From Clostridium algidicarnis DSM 15099 (GTDB taxonomy: Bacteria; Bacillota; Clostridia; Clostridiales; Clostridiaceae), in contig NZ_PTIS01000013.1 in NCBI RefSeq assembly GCF_002934235.1, forward strand, positions 1 to 64,000: a stretch of 64,000 nt of DNA, written 5' to 3'. Numbering within the stretch: position 1 is the stretch's first letter; each line of letters opens with the position of its first letter. The notes under the pieces are model-generated. The model was not told the origin of the DNA. It was given only the letters and a program-made list of their open reading frames with translations, and made no database searches. Position numbers and translations under genes: made by a program. Positions 1-8,761 of the stretch are shown here, one piece after another.

Positions 1-2
1 AC

Positions 3-62
3 TTTGAACCATTAAACCCCATCCCTGAGCTTGAAAGAATTTCTACCATGCCAGGGAAATAG
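3..62 (+). CDS. C-terminal tail of an unidentified protein, cut by the window edge
   Basis: An open frame enters from the left edge and ends at a TAG. The readable tail is FEPLNPIPELERISTMPGK. The rest of the gene lies outside the window and I do not recognise the family. It could equally be a decayed fragment, because remnants follow in the next 600 bases. Confidence 0.3.
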   Translation, partial: FEPLNPIPELERISTMPGK

Positions 63-335
63 CAAAAGTTAATTGAACTTTCACAACAACTTATAGTAAA
101 AAATCAAGTTGTATAGATATAATCAAATTATTTTCACCTATCAGCATTTTGTTAAAAGTAAACAGTCTGAAAAGGTGTATTCTTGTTGCTCTTTTTTAAT
201 TTTCCAGAATAAATTTAAAAGTTCTGGTGAAAGAAAAAGTAATACCTCATTATTTTAGAGCACATTTTCACTTTTCAAAGTGTAATTTAAAACTAAAAAG
301 TTTTAATCTGTTTTTTCATAGATTAGTTAACACTA

Positions 336-440
336 TCATTCTTTTTTACTGCTTATTTGTTTTTCACACCAATTACAAAATAAAAACATTAATAAAAAAA
401 AGCATAACAAAATACTTAAAAATACTAAATCAAGAACCAT
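336..440 (-). CDS. Small single-span membrane protein, 34 residues
   Basis: The ATG is preceded by GAGGAGGGAATTAAGC, a near-perfect Shine-Dalgarno sequence at good spacing. The 34-residue product is one hydrophobic helix (roughly residues 3-22, rich in Leu and Phe) followed by NWCEKQISSKKE, so it reads as a one-pass membrane peptide with a short charged tail. Function is unknown. Small proteins with a helix followed by a WCE/LCD-type tail occur beside potassium-transport genes in some Firmicutes, but no kdp gene is visible here, so that link is only a suggestion. It lies alone, with no gene reading the same way for 300 bases on either side. Confidence 0.5.
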   Translation of the reverse strand: MVLDLVFLSILLCFFLLMFLFCNWCEKQISSKKE

Positions 441-655
441 GCTTAATTCCCTCCTCACTTAAGATATATCCACAATTTTTAATCTTTTCCCTTGGCATAA
501 CATCTATTATATATCTTTAAAATTTAAAACTAAACTATGGTTAAATCTTTAAAATAAGCTTATCTACCTTATTAGAGGCAATGAAACAACAAGGGCTATC
601 TATACCGTAGTGATGTTTGATGTTTTCTCGTTTTAAGATAGGTATATAAATATAT
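441..655. other. Intergenic stretch with a possible gene remnant
   Basis: No convincing gene. On the plus strand positions 554-610 read ISLSTLLEAMKQQGLSIP then stop, which looks like the tail of a lost protein but has no start or ribosome binding site. The open plus frame covering 227-520 has no ribosome binding site and overlaps the better-supported 34-residue gene on the other strand. Confidence 0.3.
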
Positions 656-695
656 AAAAGCTACCTTTATCATTTATATAATAAAGGTAGCTTTT
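656..695 (-). terminator. Intrinsic terminator, probably bidirectional
   Basis: A perfect 15-bp inverted repeat (AAAAGCTACCTTTAT with its complement, 10-nt loop) lies just beyond the stop of the ornithine cyclodeaminase-like gene. T-rich flanks on both sides suggest it works in both directions. Confidence 0.8.
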
Positions 696-715
696 AACAC
701 TATATTTTTATATTT

Positions 716-1705
716 TTATATTTCTATATTGGTTCCTACATTGTTTTTTATTGCTTTTTCATATATTCTATATGCTGTAACTAGATCTAGTACACCAATT
801 CCAACAGTTTTAAAGAGTGTGATTTCATCATCACTTTCTCTTCCTAGTATTTCGCCTGATATAACTTGTCCTAATTCACCTTCAAAATCTTTGTTTGATA
901 TAATTCCTTTTTCCATTGGTATTATAAAGTCCCCTGCTTCTGCAAGAACTCCTTCTTTTGTATCAAAATATATTTTATCTGACTTTTTAATTAAAACTTC
1001 GTCTAATTCTTGCATCTTAGGTGTATAAGCCCCAATTCCATTAACATGAGCACCTTTTTTTACTAAACTTCCATTAAAAACTGGCCTTTTAGAGGTTGTA
1101 ACTGTAGTTATAATATCCGCATCTTTTATAGCCTCATTACCATCCTTTACAGCTATTATTCTTGTATTATACTTAGCTAACTTTACTTTCATATCTTCTA
1201 CAAATTCCTCTGCTCTAGACTCATTTATATCAAAAATTCTAACTTCATCTAAATCTCTTACACAAATCATTGCCTCTAGCTGCGAAGGTGCCTGACCCCC
1301 TGTTCCAAAAAGCACTGCAATCTTAGCATCTTTTCTAGCTAGAATATCTGTAGCAGCTCCTTGCACTGCACCCGTTCTTAATTGAGTTAAATAAGTTCCA
1401 TCCATTATAGCTGTAACCTCTCCAGTTTTTCCATCAAGTAAAATCATTTGAGCTGGAATTGAAGGCTTTCCTATTTCAATATTTTTAGGGAATACAGATA
1501 CTATCTTTATTCCAGTAGCATCAATACCCTCTACATAAGCTGGCATAAATAAGCTCTGACCTTCATATTTGGGGATATCTATATTAACCCTTAAAGGCAC
1601 TATACTTTCACCTTTTGAATATATCTTTAAGGCTTCTTTATCTGCTTCAATAGCATCTTCCATAGTAAATACTTTTTTTATATCTTCTTTAGTCAAAATT
1701 AACAT
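716..1705 (-). CDS. Ornithine cyclodeaminase / mu-crystallin family dehydrogenase
   Basis: About 329 residues, the usual length for this family of NAD(P)-dependent cytoplasmic enzymes (ornithine cyclodeaminase, alanine dehydrogenase, ketimine reductase, opine synthases). The N-terminal half forms the substrate/dimer domain. A Rossmann nucleotide-binding segment follows around VLFGTGGQAPSQLEAM, with an acidic FDIN end of strand 2. I start it at the ATG at 1705 (MLILTKED) because GGGAG sits 9 nt upstream. The frame stays open 16 codons further but would begin inside the promoter inverted repeat. The substrate cannot be read from sequence. It is a single-gene unit with its own promoter, two dyad operators and a terminator. 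Confidence 0.9.
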   Translation of the reverse strand: MLILTKEDIKKVFTMEDAIEADKEALKIYSKGESIVPLRVNIDIPKYEGQSLFMPAYVEGIDATGIKIVSVFPKNIEIGKPSIPAQMILLDGKTGEVTAIMDGTYLTQLRTGAVQGAATDILARKDAKIAVLFGTGGQAPSQLEAMICVRDLDEVRIFDINESRAEEFVEDMKVKLAKYNTRIIAVKDGNEAIKDADIITTVTTSKRPVFNGSLVKKGAHVNGIGAYTPKMQELDEVLIKKSDKIYFDTKEGVLAEAGDFIIPMEKGIISNKDFEGELGQVISGEILGRESDDEITLFKTVGIGVLDLVTAYRIYEKAIKNNVGTNIEI

Positions 1706-1728
1706 TAAATCACTCCCTGTATTTTTTT

Positions 1729-1790
1729 GGATGCACCCCAGAGGTGCATCCATTATATGGTATAAAAACTGTTTTGTAAGTATACTTACA
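1729..1790 (-). promoter_or_regulatory. Promoter with two palindromic operator candidates
   Basis: Reading the minus strand, TTACAA and TATAAT (1752-1757) are separated by 16 nt. A perfect 16-bp palindrome TGTAAGTATACTTACA (1775-1790) overlaps the -35. A second inverted repeat, GGATGCACC-N5-GGTGCATCC (1729-1751), sits immediately downstream of the -10, at the expected transcription start. The first has the style of GntR-family operators. The regulator is not in the window. Confidence 0.55.
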
Positions 1791-1808
1791 GGTACTTCTT
1801 ATATTGTT

Positions 1809-2744
1809 TTATTTGTTTTTTATAATATGGGTATTTATCCACGTATTATTAGTGAATTCTCTAGACCTTATTTCAACTCTATCACCATATATGTTTAATA
1901 ATAATCCTTGTGAATATTTACTATCTTCTTCGCCTTTTTCTGAGCAAGTGTAGGCTATTGAAGATGTGTTTACCATAGTAAATCCATCTTCGTAAATAGA
2001 TTTTGGATGATTTAATATATAGTGTGAATGTCCTGAAAAGAGTATACTTTGTGGATATTCTTTTAGTATTTCCATAAGCTTTCCATCTTTTAATTCCCCA
2101 GATTCACAGCTACCATATACGGTATTGTAAATTGGTTGATGCAAAAATATAAATATAGGTTTATTATCTTTATCATGAACTTCTAATACCTTTTTAAGCC
2201 ATCTGTATTGAGTTTCAGATATTATTGGAGTATCTCCATTAGCCATATCTGAAATCATAGATTCTTCACCACCTAAAGCTATAAAGTGATATCCTTCTAT
2301 CCATTTATCATAATAAAGAGCCGGCATACCTGTTTTTTTAACAAACCTATCACTTAATTCTTTGTCTGTAACTTTAGACTCTTTGAAAACTCCTCTTTCG
2401 TAATACTCATGGTTACCAATAGAAATAACCCTTTCTACCTTTGGATCTAAGGTTTTATTTAACAAGTGCATAAACTCATCATACTGAGATTCTAGACCAT
2501 TGTTTGTAATATCTCCTACTACAGCTAATACTTTAAGGTTTGGCGCTACATTTTTGTAATCATTTAAAGCCCTTTTAAACAAATTTTTTTCTCTTTCATC
2601 ACCAATATGCACATCGCTTATAACACCTATTTGAAGATTTGGTATAGAGTTTTTATCCTTTTCCTTACTAGCAAAAACATTACTATGTAGTATAAAATTA
2701 AGTGCTATTAGCCCCAGTATAAATATAAAAACCTTTTGTTTCAA
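1809..2744 (-). CDS. Secreted calcineurin-like metallophosphoesterase
   Basis: 311 residues with an N-terminal signal peptide (MKQKVFIFILGLIALNFIL, ending near VFAS). The metallophosphoesterase motifs appear in order: DVH, GDITN, GNHE, an HQP histidine and GHSH. These ligands bind the two metal ions of this fold, so a phosphomonoesterase or phosphodiesterase acting outside the membrane is likely. The natural substrate is unknown. The start codon lies 1 base after the stop of the HMA-domain gene, so the two are co-transcribed and probably translationally coupled. Confidence 0.88.
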   Translation of the reverse strand: MKQKVFIFILGLIALNFILHSNVFASKEKDKNSIPNLQIGVISDVHIGDEREKNLFKRALNDYKNVAPNLKVLAVVGDITNNGLESQYDEFMHLLNKTLDPKVERVISIGNHEYYERGVFKESKVTDKELSDRFVKKTGMPALYYDKWIEGYHFIALGGEESMISDMANGDTPIISETQYRWLKKVLEVHDKDNKPIFIFLHQPIYNTVYGSCESGELKDGKLMEILKEYPQSILFSGHSHYILNHPKSIYEDGFTMVNTSSIAYTCSEKGEEDSKYSQGLLLNIYGDRVEIRSREFTNNTWINTHIIKNK

Positions 2745-2745
2745 T

Positions 2746-2949
2746 TTAACTTAATGTAAATCCTTGTTTTAAAATTGAACTCTTTATTGCTCCCTTAGTT
2801 GCGGGCTCATTATACTGGACCTTTACCTTCCCTGTTCCAGCATCAACCTGAACCTCTTGCACACCTTGTATTTTATCTAATGAGTTTTTGATTTTAGTCT
2901 TACCTTCTGAATTCATAACCCCTGATACTTCATATTGAATCTTCTTCAT
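2746..2949 (-). CDS. HMA-domain protein lacking the metal-binding cysteines
   Basis: 67 residues with the beta-alpha-beta-beta-alpha-beta pattern of CopZ-like heavy-metal-associated domains (KIQYEVSGVMNSEGKTKI, later VQVDAGTGKVKVQY). The metal loop that normally reads GMxCxxC is GVMNSEGK here, with no cysteine anywhere in the protein. It therefore cannot bind copper in the usual way and may be a structural or interaction domain. It has a strong AAAGGAGG site and is directly followed by the secreted phosphoesterase gene. The fold call is from sequence pattern; the function is unknown. Confidence 0.8.
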   Translation of the reverse strand: MKKIQYEVSGVMNSEGKTKIKNSLDKIQGVQEVQVDAGTGKVKVQYNEPATKGAIKSSILKQGFTLS

Positions 2950-3093
2950 AAAAAATCCTCCTTTGTATTTAATAACTTAAACATATTATTATCAAATACA
3001 AAGGATTTTATGTAATAACTATTACATATTTATATATACTTTTTAGTGTCCACAATATTTAAAGGATTTTAGTAATTGCTTCAATTTCTTTTG

Positions 3094-4935
3094 TTAATTA
3101 AACTGGCTATCATAAAGTTTATAATAATATTCCTTTCTTTTTATTAATTCTTCATGTGTACCCATTTCCATTATGCTTCCATTATCAATTACCATAATTT
3201 TATCTGCATCTTTTATAGTGCTTAATCTATGAGCTATTATAAAACTTGTTCTACCTTTCATAACTCCTAGCAAAGCTTCTTGTATTTTAAGTTCTGTACG
3301 TGTATCTACGCTACTTGTAGCCTCATCTAATACTAATATTGATGGATTAGATAAAATAGCTCTAGCTATAGATACAAGTTGCTTTTCTCCTTGACTTAAA
3401 CTTACTCCACCCTCCGAAATAATTGTATTATATCCTTTAGGTAATTTACTTATAAAAGCATCTGCATTAGCAAGCTTAGCAGCACTTTCTATTTCCTCAT
3501 CTGTAGCATTTAAGTTTCCATATCGAATATTTTCTTTTATAGTATCCGAAAAAAGATAGCTATCTTGGAGTACTATTCCAAAAGCTTTTCTTAAACTATC
3601 TTTAGTGTATTTTTTAATGCTTTTCCCATCTATTAGTATATCTCCCTTTGAAACATTGTAAAACCCTGTAAGTAAATTAACAATAGTTGTCTTTCCAGCA
3701 CCCGTAGGCCCAACTAAGGCAATATTTTCTCCCCTTTTCACATTAAAACTTATGTCCTTAAGCACATAAGAATCTTCATTATACCCAAAGGTTACATTTT
3801 GAAATTCAACATCTCCTCTTACATTGCTTAATACCTGTGCATTTTTTATATCTCTTGGCTCTTCCTTTTCATCTAAAGTTTCAAATACCCTTTCAGCACC
3901 TGCTACGGCAGATTGAAAGGTATTAAATATACTTGCTAAGTCATTTAAAGGTCTTGCAAACTGCCTTGAATAGCTAATAAAACTTGCTATTATTCCAACG
4001 GTAATTAAATCCTTTACCGCAAGTACTCCGCCTATAGCTGCTACAGCTGCAAATCCAATATTATTAATCACATTCATTAAGGGCATTATATAACCAGACC
4101 ATACTTGAGCCTTTATTCCTACTTCACATAAGTTTGAATTTAAGTCATCAAACTCTTCAATTATCTTATCTTCCCTATTAAAAGCCTTTACCACATGAAT
4201 TCCAGATATAGACTCTTCAATATGACCGTTTAATTTACCTAAAACCACCTGCTGTTCTTTGAATAATACCTTGGTTCTTTTTGCTATACTATTTGTCATA
4301 AATAAAACCAAAGGTAATGTCACCATACTTGCAACAGTAAGAAGAGGACTTAATATAATCATCATAGTAAAAGCACCTATAATATTTATAAAACTTGACA
4401 TTAATTGAATTGTAGACTGAGATATGGTAGTACTTACGTTTTCTATATCGTTAGATAATCTACTCATTATTTCTCCATGAGTATGAGTATCAAAAAACAT
4501 CAAAGGCAAACTTTGAAGCTTTTCAAAAAGTGCTTCTCTTAATCCAAATACAATTCTTTGGGATATACCAGCCATTATAAACCCTTGCAATAGCGTTATC
4601 AAACTATCCATAATATATGTTGATATAAGCACTATAGCTATTATCTTAAGGGTTTTAAAATCAACATAAAGCTTCCCTAAATTTAAAGCATCTACAGCTT
4701 TCCCTATTAAATATGGAACTAAAAGTCCAAAAGCTGAGCTTATTATTACAAGAGTAAATATTACTATCAATAGTTTTCTTTCTTTCCCAAAATACTCCCA
4801 AAGCCTTATAAGAGTTTCTTTAAAATTCTTTGGCTTAACTACTGGTTGCATACCTCTGTTTCTTTTGAAACTGTTTCCAGCGGGTATATTAGGTTTGGGA
4901 CTTGTATATGAAGCACCCCTTTTATCTTTCTCCAT
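3094..4935 (-). CDS. ABC exporter half-transporter, catalytically competent subunit
   Basis: 613 residues: an N-terminal six-helix exporter domain (about residues 55-340) and a C-terminal ATPase with Walker A GPTGAGKTT, signature LSQGE, Walker B LVLDEATSSVD and switch His in AHRLS. The Walker B glutamate is intact. The partner upstream has DDSTSAVD, so the two look like a heterodimeric exporter of the LmrCD / TM287-288 type, with one canonical and one degenerate ATP site. The ATG begins at the base after the partner's TAA. The cytoplasmic N-terminal tail is unusually long and basic (MEKDKRGASYTSPKPN). The substrate (drug, lipid or peptide) cannot be inferred. Confidence 0.92.
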   Translation of the reverse strand: MEKDKRGASYTSPKPNIPAGNSFKRNRGMQPVVKPKNFKETLIRLWEYFGKERKLLIVIFTLVIISSAFGLLVPYLIGKAVDALNLGKLYVDFKTLKIIAIVLISTYIMDSLITLLQGFIMAGISQRIVFGLREALFEKLQSLPLMFFDTHTHGEIMSRLSNDIENVSTTISQSTIQLMSSFINIIGAFTMMIILSPLLTVASMVTLPLVLFMTNSIAKRTKVLFKEQQVVLGKLNGHIEESISGIHVVKAFNREDKIIEEFDDLNSNLCEVGIKAQVWSGYIMPLMNVINNIGFAAVAAIGGVLAVKDLITVGIIASFISYSRQFARPLNDLASIFNTFQSAVAGAERVFETLDEKEEPRDIKNAQVLSNVRGDVEFQNVTFGYNEDSYVLKDISFNVKRGENIALVGPTGAGKTTIVNLLTGFYNVSKGDILIDGKSIKKYTKDSLRKAFGIVLQDSYLFSDTIKENIRYGNLNATDEEIESAAKLANADAFISKLPKGYNTIISEGGVSLSQGEKQLVSIARAILSNPSILVLDEATSSVDTRTELKIQEALLGVMKGRTSFIIAHRLSTIKDADKIMVIDNGSIMEMGTHEELIKRKEYYYKLYDSQFN

Positions 4936-6660
4936 TTATCTCCTCCCCCTTCCTATTTGTGAGTAATATATATCTTGGTAAACTTCAGAGCTTTTCATTA
5001 ATTCTTCATGAGTTCCTATACCTACCATACATCCATTATCTAATACAATTATTTTATCTGCGGACATAACTGAAGTAATTCTTTGTGCTATTAATAAATA
5101 GATAATATTTTGTGAGTATTCCTTTAACCCTTTTCTTATCTCTCTTTCAGTAGTTAAATCCACCGCACTAGTAGAATCATCTAAAATAAGTATGTTTGGA
5201 TGTTTAATCAAGGCTCTTGCAATAGAAATTCTTTGTTTTTGACCTCCAGAAAGATTCACTCCGCCCTGACCTAAAATAGTATCATACCCTTTTTCAAAAG
5301 AAGTTATAAAATCATCAGCTTTTGATATTTTAGCTACCATTTGCACTTCTTCTAAACTTGCATTTTCATTTCCCCACCTTATATTATCTAAAATACTTCC
5401 TGTAAAAAGTATTGTTTTTTGTGGAACTATGGATATTATCTCTCTTAGAACTTTTAAATCGAAATCCTTTACATCCACTCCATTTACTTTTATGTAACCT
5501 GATTTCACATCATAAAATCTTGGTATTAAATTAACTAAGCTACTTTTTCCAGATCCTGTGGCTCCAATTATACCTATGGTTTCTCCAATATCACAGGTAA
5601 ATGTAATATTTTTAAGAATATCCCCACCGTTTTTATCATAAGAAAAGTATACATTGTTAAATTCTATTTTTTCATATGTATCTTTTGGAGTTAAGGTATC
5701 TTCTTTAACTATTAGGCTGTCTTCCTCTGAAAAGACCTCTCCTATACGCTCTGCTGACGTCCTTGCTCTTATAAACATGTTAAATACATGAGATATCATT
5801 ATTAATGAAAATAATATTTGTGTCATATAATTTATAAATGCAATTATTTGTCCTACCTTCATAGTTCCGTTATTTACCTTTATTCCCCCAAACCAAATAA
5901 CTAAAACAATGCCTAAATTTACGGTTAAAGTGATGCTAGGATTTAGAATTGACATAACCTTCATACCCTTTATTGAAGCATCAGTAAGCTCTCCATTTAC
6001 ATCTTTAAATCTTTCCTTTTCATAGCTGAATCTATTAAAAGCTTTTACCACCCTTACCCCAGATAGATACTCTCCCATTACTCCATTTACTTTATCTAAA
6101 GCTCTTTGTATGTTTTTAAAAAAAGGATAGCTAACCTTCATATTTATAAATATAAATACAGTAATAATAGGGACTATTGCTATAAGTATGAAAGCCATAG
6201 ATGGATTAATTAATATGGCCATTATTATACTTCCGATGCACAGTATAGGTGCCTTCACAAATATCCTCATTGTTCCATGAGCAAAGGTTTGTACTTGATT
6301 TACATCACTTGTGAGCCTTGTCATAAGTGATGCTGTTTTAAATTTATCTACATTTTCAAAGGAAAAACTTTGTATCTTTTTAAAAAGGTCTCCTCTAAGA
6401 TCACTACCAAACCTTTGCGATACATTACTTGAAATAATATTTCGTGTTATAGCACATGATGCTCCTATAGCTGTTACAAGAAGCATTAGCCCACCCAAAT
6501 TAAGCACTAATGATATATCCTTTGTTGCAACCCCTTTATCTATAATTTTCGACATTATAGTAGGTTGCATAAGATCACAAAGAGTCTCAATAGTTATAAA
6601 TATAAATGCAATCATATACTTATTTTTATACCTTTTTATATACTTATTCAAATAATCCAT
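4936..6660 (-). CDS. ABC exporter half-transporter, degenerate-site subunit
   Basis: About 574 residues: six membrane helices, then an ATPase with Walker A GATGSGKSS, signature LSGGQKQR and Walker B ILILDDSTSAVD. Asp-Ser replaces the usual Glu-Ala after the Walker B aspartate, the hallmark of the non-catalytic site in heterodimeric exporters. The switch residue is also changed (AQRIT instead of AHRLS). I start at 6660 (MDYLNKYIKR), where GGGGTG lies 8 nt upstream; the frame is open further upstream but runs through the preceding terminator. It forms an operon with the catalytic partner that follows immediately. Confidence 0.92.
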   Translation of the reverse strand: MDYLNKYIKRYKNKYMIAFIFITIETLCDLMQPTIMSKIIDKGVATKDISLVLNLGGLMLLVTAIGASCAITRNIISSNVSQRFGSDLRGDLFKKIQSFSFENVDKFKTASLMTRLTSDVNQVQTFAHGTMRIFVKAPILCIGSIIMAILINPSMAFILIAIVPIITVFIFINMKVSYPFFKNIQRALDKVNGVMGEYLSGVRVVKAFNRFSYEKERFKDVNGELTDASIKGMKVMSILNPSITLTVNLGIVLVIWFGGIKVNNGTMKVGQIIAFINYMTQILFSLIMISHVFNMFIRARTSAERIGEVFSEEDSLIVKEDTLTPKDTYEKIEFNNVYFSYDKNGGDILKNITFTCDIGETIGIIGATGSGKSSLVNLIPRFYDVKSGYIKVNGVDVKDFDLKVLREIISIVPQKTILFTGSILDNIRWGNENASLEEVQMVAKISKADDFITSFEKGYDTILGQGGVNLSGGQKQRISIARALIKHPNILILDDSTSAVDLTTEREIRKGLKEYSQNIIYLLIAQRITSVMSADKIIVLDNGCMVGIGTHEELMKSSEVYQDIYYSQIGRGRR

Positions 6661-6705
6661 TATATCACACCCCAAAATTAAACTCATAATATGTTTAAAT
6701 AAGAA

Positions 6706-6728
6706 AAAGGCAGATTTTAGCTGCCTTT
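6706..6728 (-). terminator. Terminator of the methionine aminopeptidase gene
   Basis: The stem AAAGGCAG/CTGCCTTT with a 7-nt loop is followed on the minus strand by a T-rich run. It lies 67 bases past the map stop codon and just upstream of the ABC exporter start. Confidence 0.8.
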
Positions 6729-6794
6729 TATTTCTTTTATATTTCAAAATCATAGACCTATATATATTTTACACAAGCTATACAATTTCTCTTA

Positions 6795-7664
6795 TTATTT
6801 TGCTATTATTTCAATTCCATCTTCTGTTACTAAAATCATGTTCTCCCACTGTGATGAAAGTGATCCGTCTTTTGTAATAGCTGTCCAGTCATTATCCTCA
6901 TCTATAAATAGCTTATAATCACCTGCATTTATCATAGGTTCGATAGTAAACATCATTCCAGGAACTAAAATCATTCCCTGTCCTTTTACCCCATAATGAT
7001 ATACAAAAGGCTCCTCATGAAATTCGATTCCAACTCCATGTCCGCCAAAATCTTTAACTACAGAAAATCCATTATTTTCTGCATGGGTTTGAATAGCTTC
7101 TCCAATATCACCTAAAAATCCCCAAGGCTTAACTGCTTCTATTCCTTTTTCTAAACATTCTTTACTTACCTTAACTAGCTTTCTAGCCTCATCACTTACA
7201 TCACCAATCATGAACATCCTTGAAGCATCAGAATAATATCCATTAAATATAGTAGACACATCTACATTTATTATGTCTCCATTTTTAAGTATTATGTCTT
7301 TGCTTGGTATACCATGACAAACTTCCTCATTAATTGATGTGCAAACACTCTTTGGGAAGCCCTCAAAATTAAGAGGAGCTGGTACAGCACCTTTAGATAT
7401 AGTATAATCATAAACTAACTTATCAATTTCTTCTGTGCTCATTCCCTCTTTAATATTTTCAGCTACTAAATCTAAAATAGCATCGTTAATAGCTGCACTC
7501 TTTTTTATAGCCTCTATTTCTTTTGCATTTTTAATCATATCTCTTGTAGGTACTTCATATCCTTCAAGTTCTAGCGAACTTAATCTTTCATCAAAATCTA
7601 AATGGCACCTTTTGTATTTGAGTCCACTTCCGCACCAACACTTACTATTTCTATCTAAACTCAT
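6795..7664 (-). CDS. map: Type I methionine aminopeptidase with N-terminal SEC-C zinc motif
   Basis: 289 residues. The first 25 carry a SEC-C zinc-binding motif (CWCGSGLKYKRCH), and the remainder is the pita-bread metallopeptidase that removes N-terminal methionine from new proteins. The metal ligands are visible as the Asp of NVDVST, the Asp of YSDASRMF, the His of GHGVGIEFHE and the glutamates of FTIEPMI and WENMILV. The SEC-C extension is common in one clostridial class of the enzyme and is thought to help ribosome or protein contact. It is a single-gene unit with a terminator. Confidence 0.95.
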   Translation of the reverse strand: MSLDRNSKCWCGSGLKYKRCHLDFDERLSSLELEGYEVPTRDMIKNAKEIEAIKKSAAINDAILDLVAENIKEGMSTEEIDKLVYDYTISKGAVPAPLNFEGFPKSVCTSINEEVCHGIPSKDIILKNGDIINVDVSTIFNGYYSDASRMFMIGDVSDEARKLVKVSKECLEKGIEAVKPWGFLGDIGEAIQTHAENNGFSVVKDFGGHGVGIEFHEEPFVYHYGVKGQGMILVPGMMFTIEPMINAGDYKLFIDEDNDWTAITKDGSLSSQWENMILVTEDGIEIIAK

Positions 7665-7849
7665 TTAATCGTCTCCTTAATATAATACAATTCTTGCTAA
7701 ATATTATTAATTAATAATATTTATATCATTATACTTTATTATACTCTTTTATGATAATTTTTAAAGTACTGTTTATATTATATGTTGTCTTTTCTATATT
7801 CTATATATTTTTATGTACTCTTTATATATTCTTTTTCATATAATACCTT

Positions 7850-8428
7850 TTAAAAGTAGATCCTATCCTCTTCCATTCTATCCACAATAGCTAATGATTC
7901 AACTTTCACGCCTAAATTATTTATGGCTTCTCTTCCACCTTGAAAACCCTTTTCAATAACAATTCCTACTCCTACAACTTCTGCTCCAGCTTGTTTTACT
8001 ATATCAATTAATCCACAAGCAGCACATCCACTAGCTAAAAAGTCATCTAATATAATCACTCTTTCATTAGCCTTTATAAAACTTTTACTTACCATCACAT
8101 TATAAGTTTTATCTTTAGTATAAGAATGAACTGACGATTTATAAAGATCATTGTCTATATTTAAGCTCTCAGCCTTTTTTGCAAAAACTACTGGCACAAA
8201 GTTAAAATATTGAGATGCTATAGCTGCTATACCAATACCTGAAGCTTCTATAGTAACAATCTTATCCACCTTTTCTCCTTCAAATCTTCGCTTAAATTCT
8301 TTTCCTATTTCATTTAATAAAACTATATCCATTTGATGGTTTAAAAAGCTATCAACCTTTAATATTCTTCCATCTCTAACCTTGCCGTCTTGTATTATTC
8401 TATTTTTTAACAAATCCATAAAATTCAT
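7850..8428 (-). CDS. xpt: Xanthine phosphoribosyltransferase
   Basis: 192 residues, full length for the Gram-positive enzyme that converts xanthine and PRPP to XMP in purine salvage. The PRPP loop is seen in [17 protein letters not shown], and the N-terminal segment [14 protein letters not shown] is typical of Xpt. The leader upstream is about 150 nt, but I could not find the purine riboswitch core that controls this gene in Bacillus. No permease gene accompanies it. Confidence 0.93.
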   Translation of the reverse strand: MNFMDLLKNRIIQDGKVRDGRILKVDSFLNHQMDIVLLNEIGKEFKRRFEGEKVDKIVTIEASGIGIAAIASQYFNFVPVVFAKKAESLNIDNDLYKSSVHSYTKDKTYNVMVSKSFIKANERVIILDDFLASGCAACGLIDIVKQAGAEVVGVGIVIEKGFQGGREAINNLGVKVESLAIVDRMEEDRIYF

Positions 8429-8688
8429 TCCTTTCGATTAACTACACTATTAAATTTTTAAACAATTTTCATAAAACTTTACACACTTTTATTTTCTAAT
8501 CCATATGTATTAAAATTATATAAAATTCATTGTACCTTTTAAATAAAAAAATTCGAATATCTTTGTATAAATTCTTATTTAATATTATACCATATTGCTT
8601 GATTATTTTTTAAACTTGTAATTTACTTGTATAACATACACCAATTATATTGTTTTTAAATTTACATATGGATTATCTAAATTTAAAA
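8429..8688 (-). promoter_or_regulatory. Leader and probable promoter region of xpt
   Basis: This gap contains an extended -10 (TGGTATAAT on the minus strand, -10 hexamer at 8584-8589), giving a leader of about 150 nt. The -35 is poor. The conserved purine-riboswitch core loops were looked for and not seen. Nothing else is recognised. Confidence 0.35.
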
Positions 8689-8720
8689 AGGTTGTTGATA
8701 ATTAAAATTATCAACAACCT
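8689..8720 (-). terminator. Terminator of the YibE/F-like gene
   Basis: A near-perfect inverted repeat (AGGTTGTTGATAATT and its complement, almost no loop) ends in a T-rich tract on the minus strand. It lies about 40 bases past the stop codon. Confidence 0.82.
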
Positions 8721-8761
8721 CTCTATTTTTTAACATTATATAAAACTATATAATATACTAA

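Noticed and set aside
227-520. 97-residue open frame on the plus strand
   Set aside because: No ribosome binding site, composition typical of translated AT-rich noise, and it overlaps a better-supported small gene on the other strand.
8429-8688. Purine riboswitch upstream of xpt
   Set aside because: Expected from Bacillus, but the conserved core loops were not found on reading the leader.
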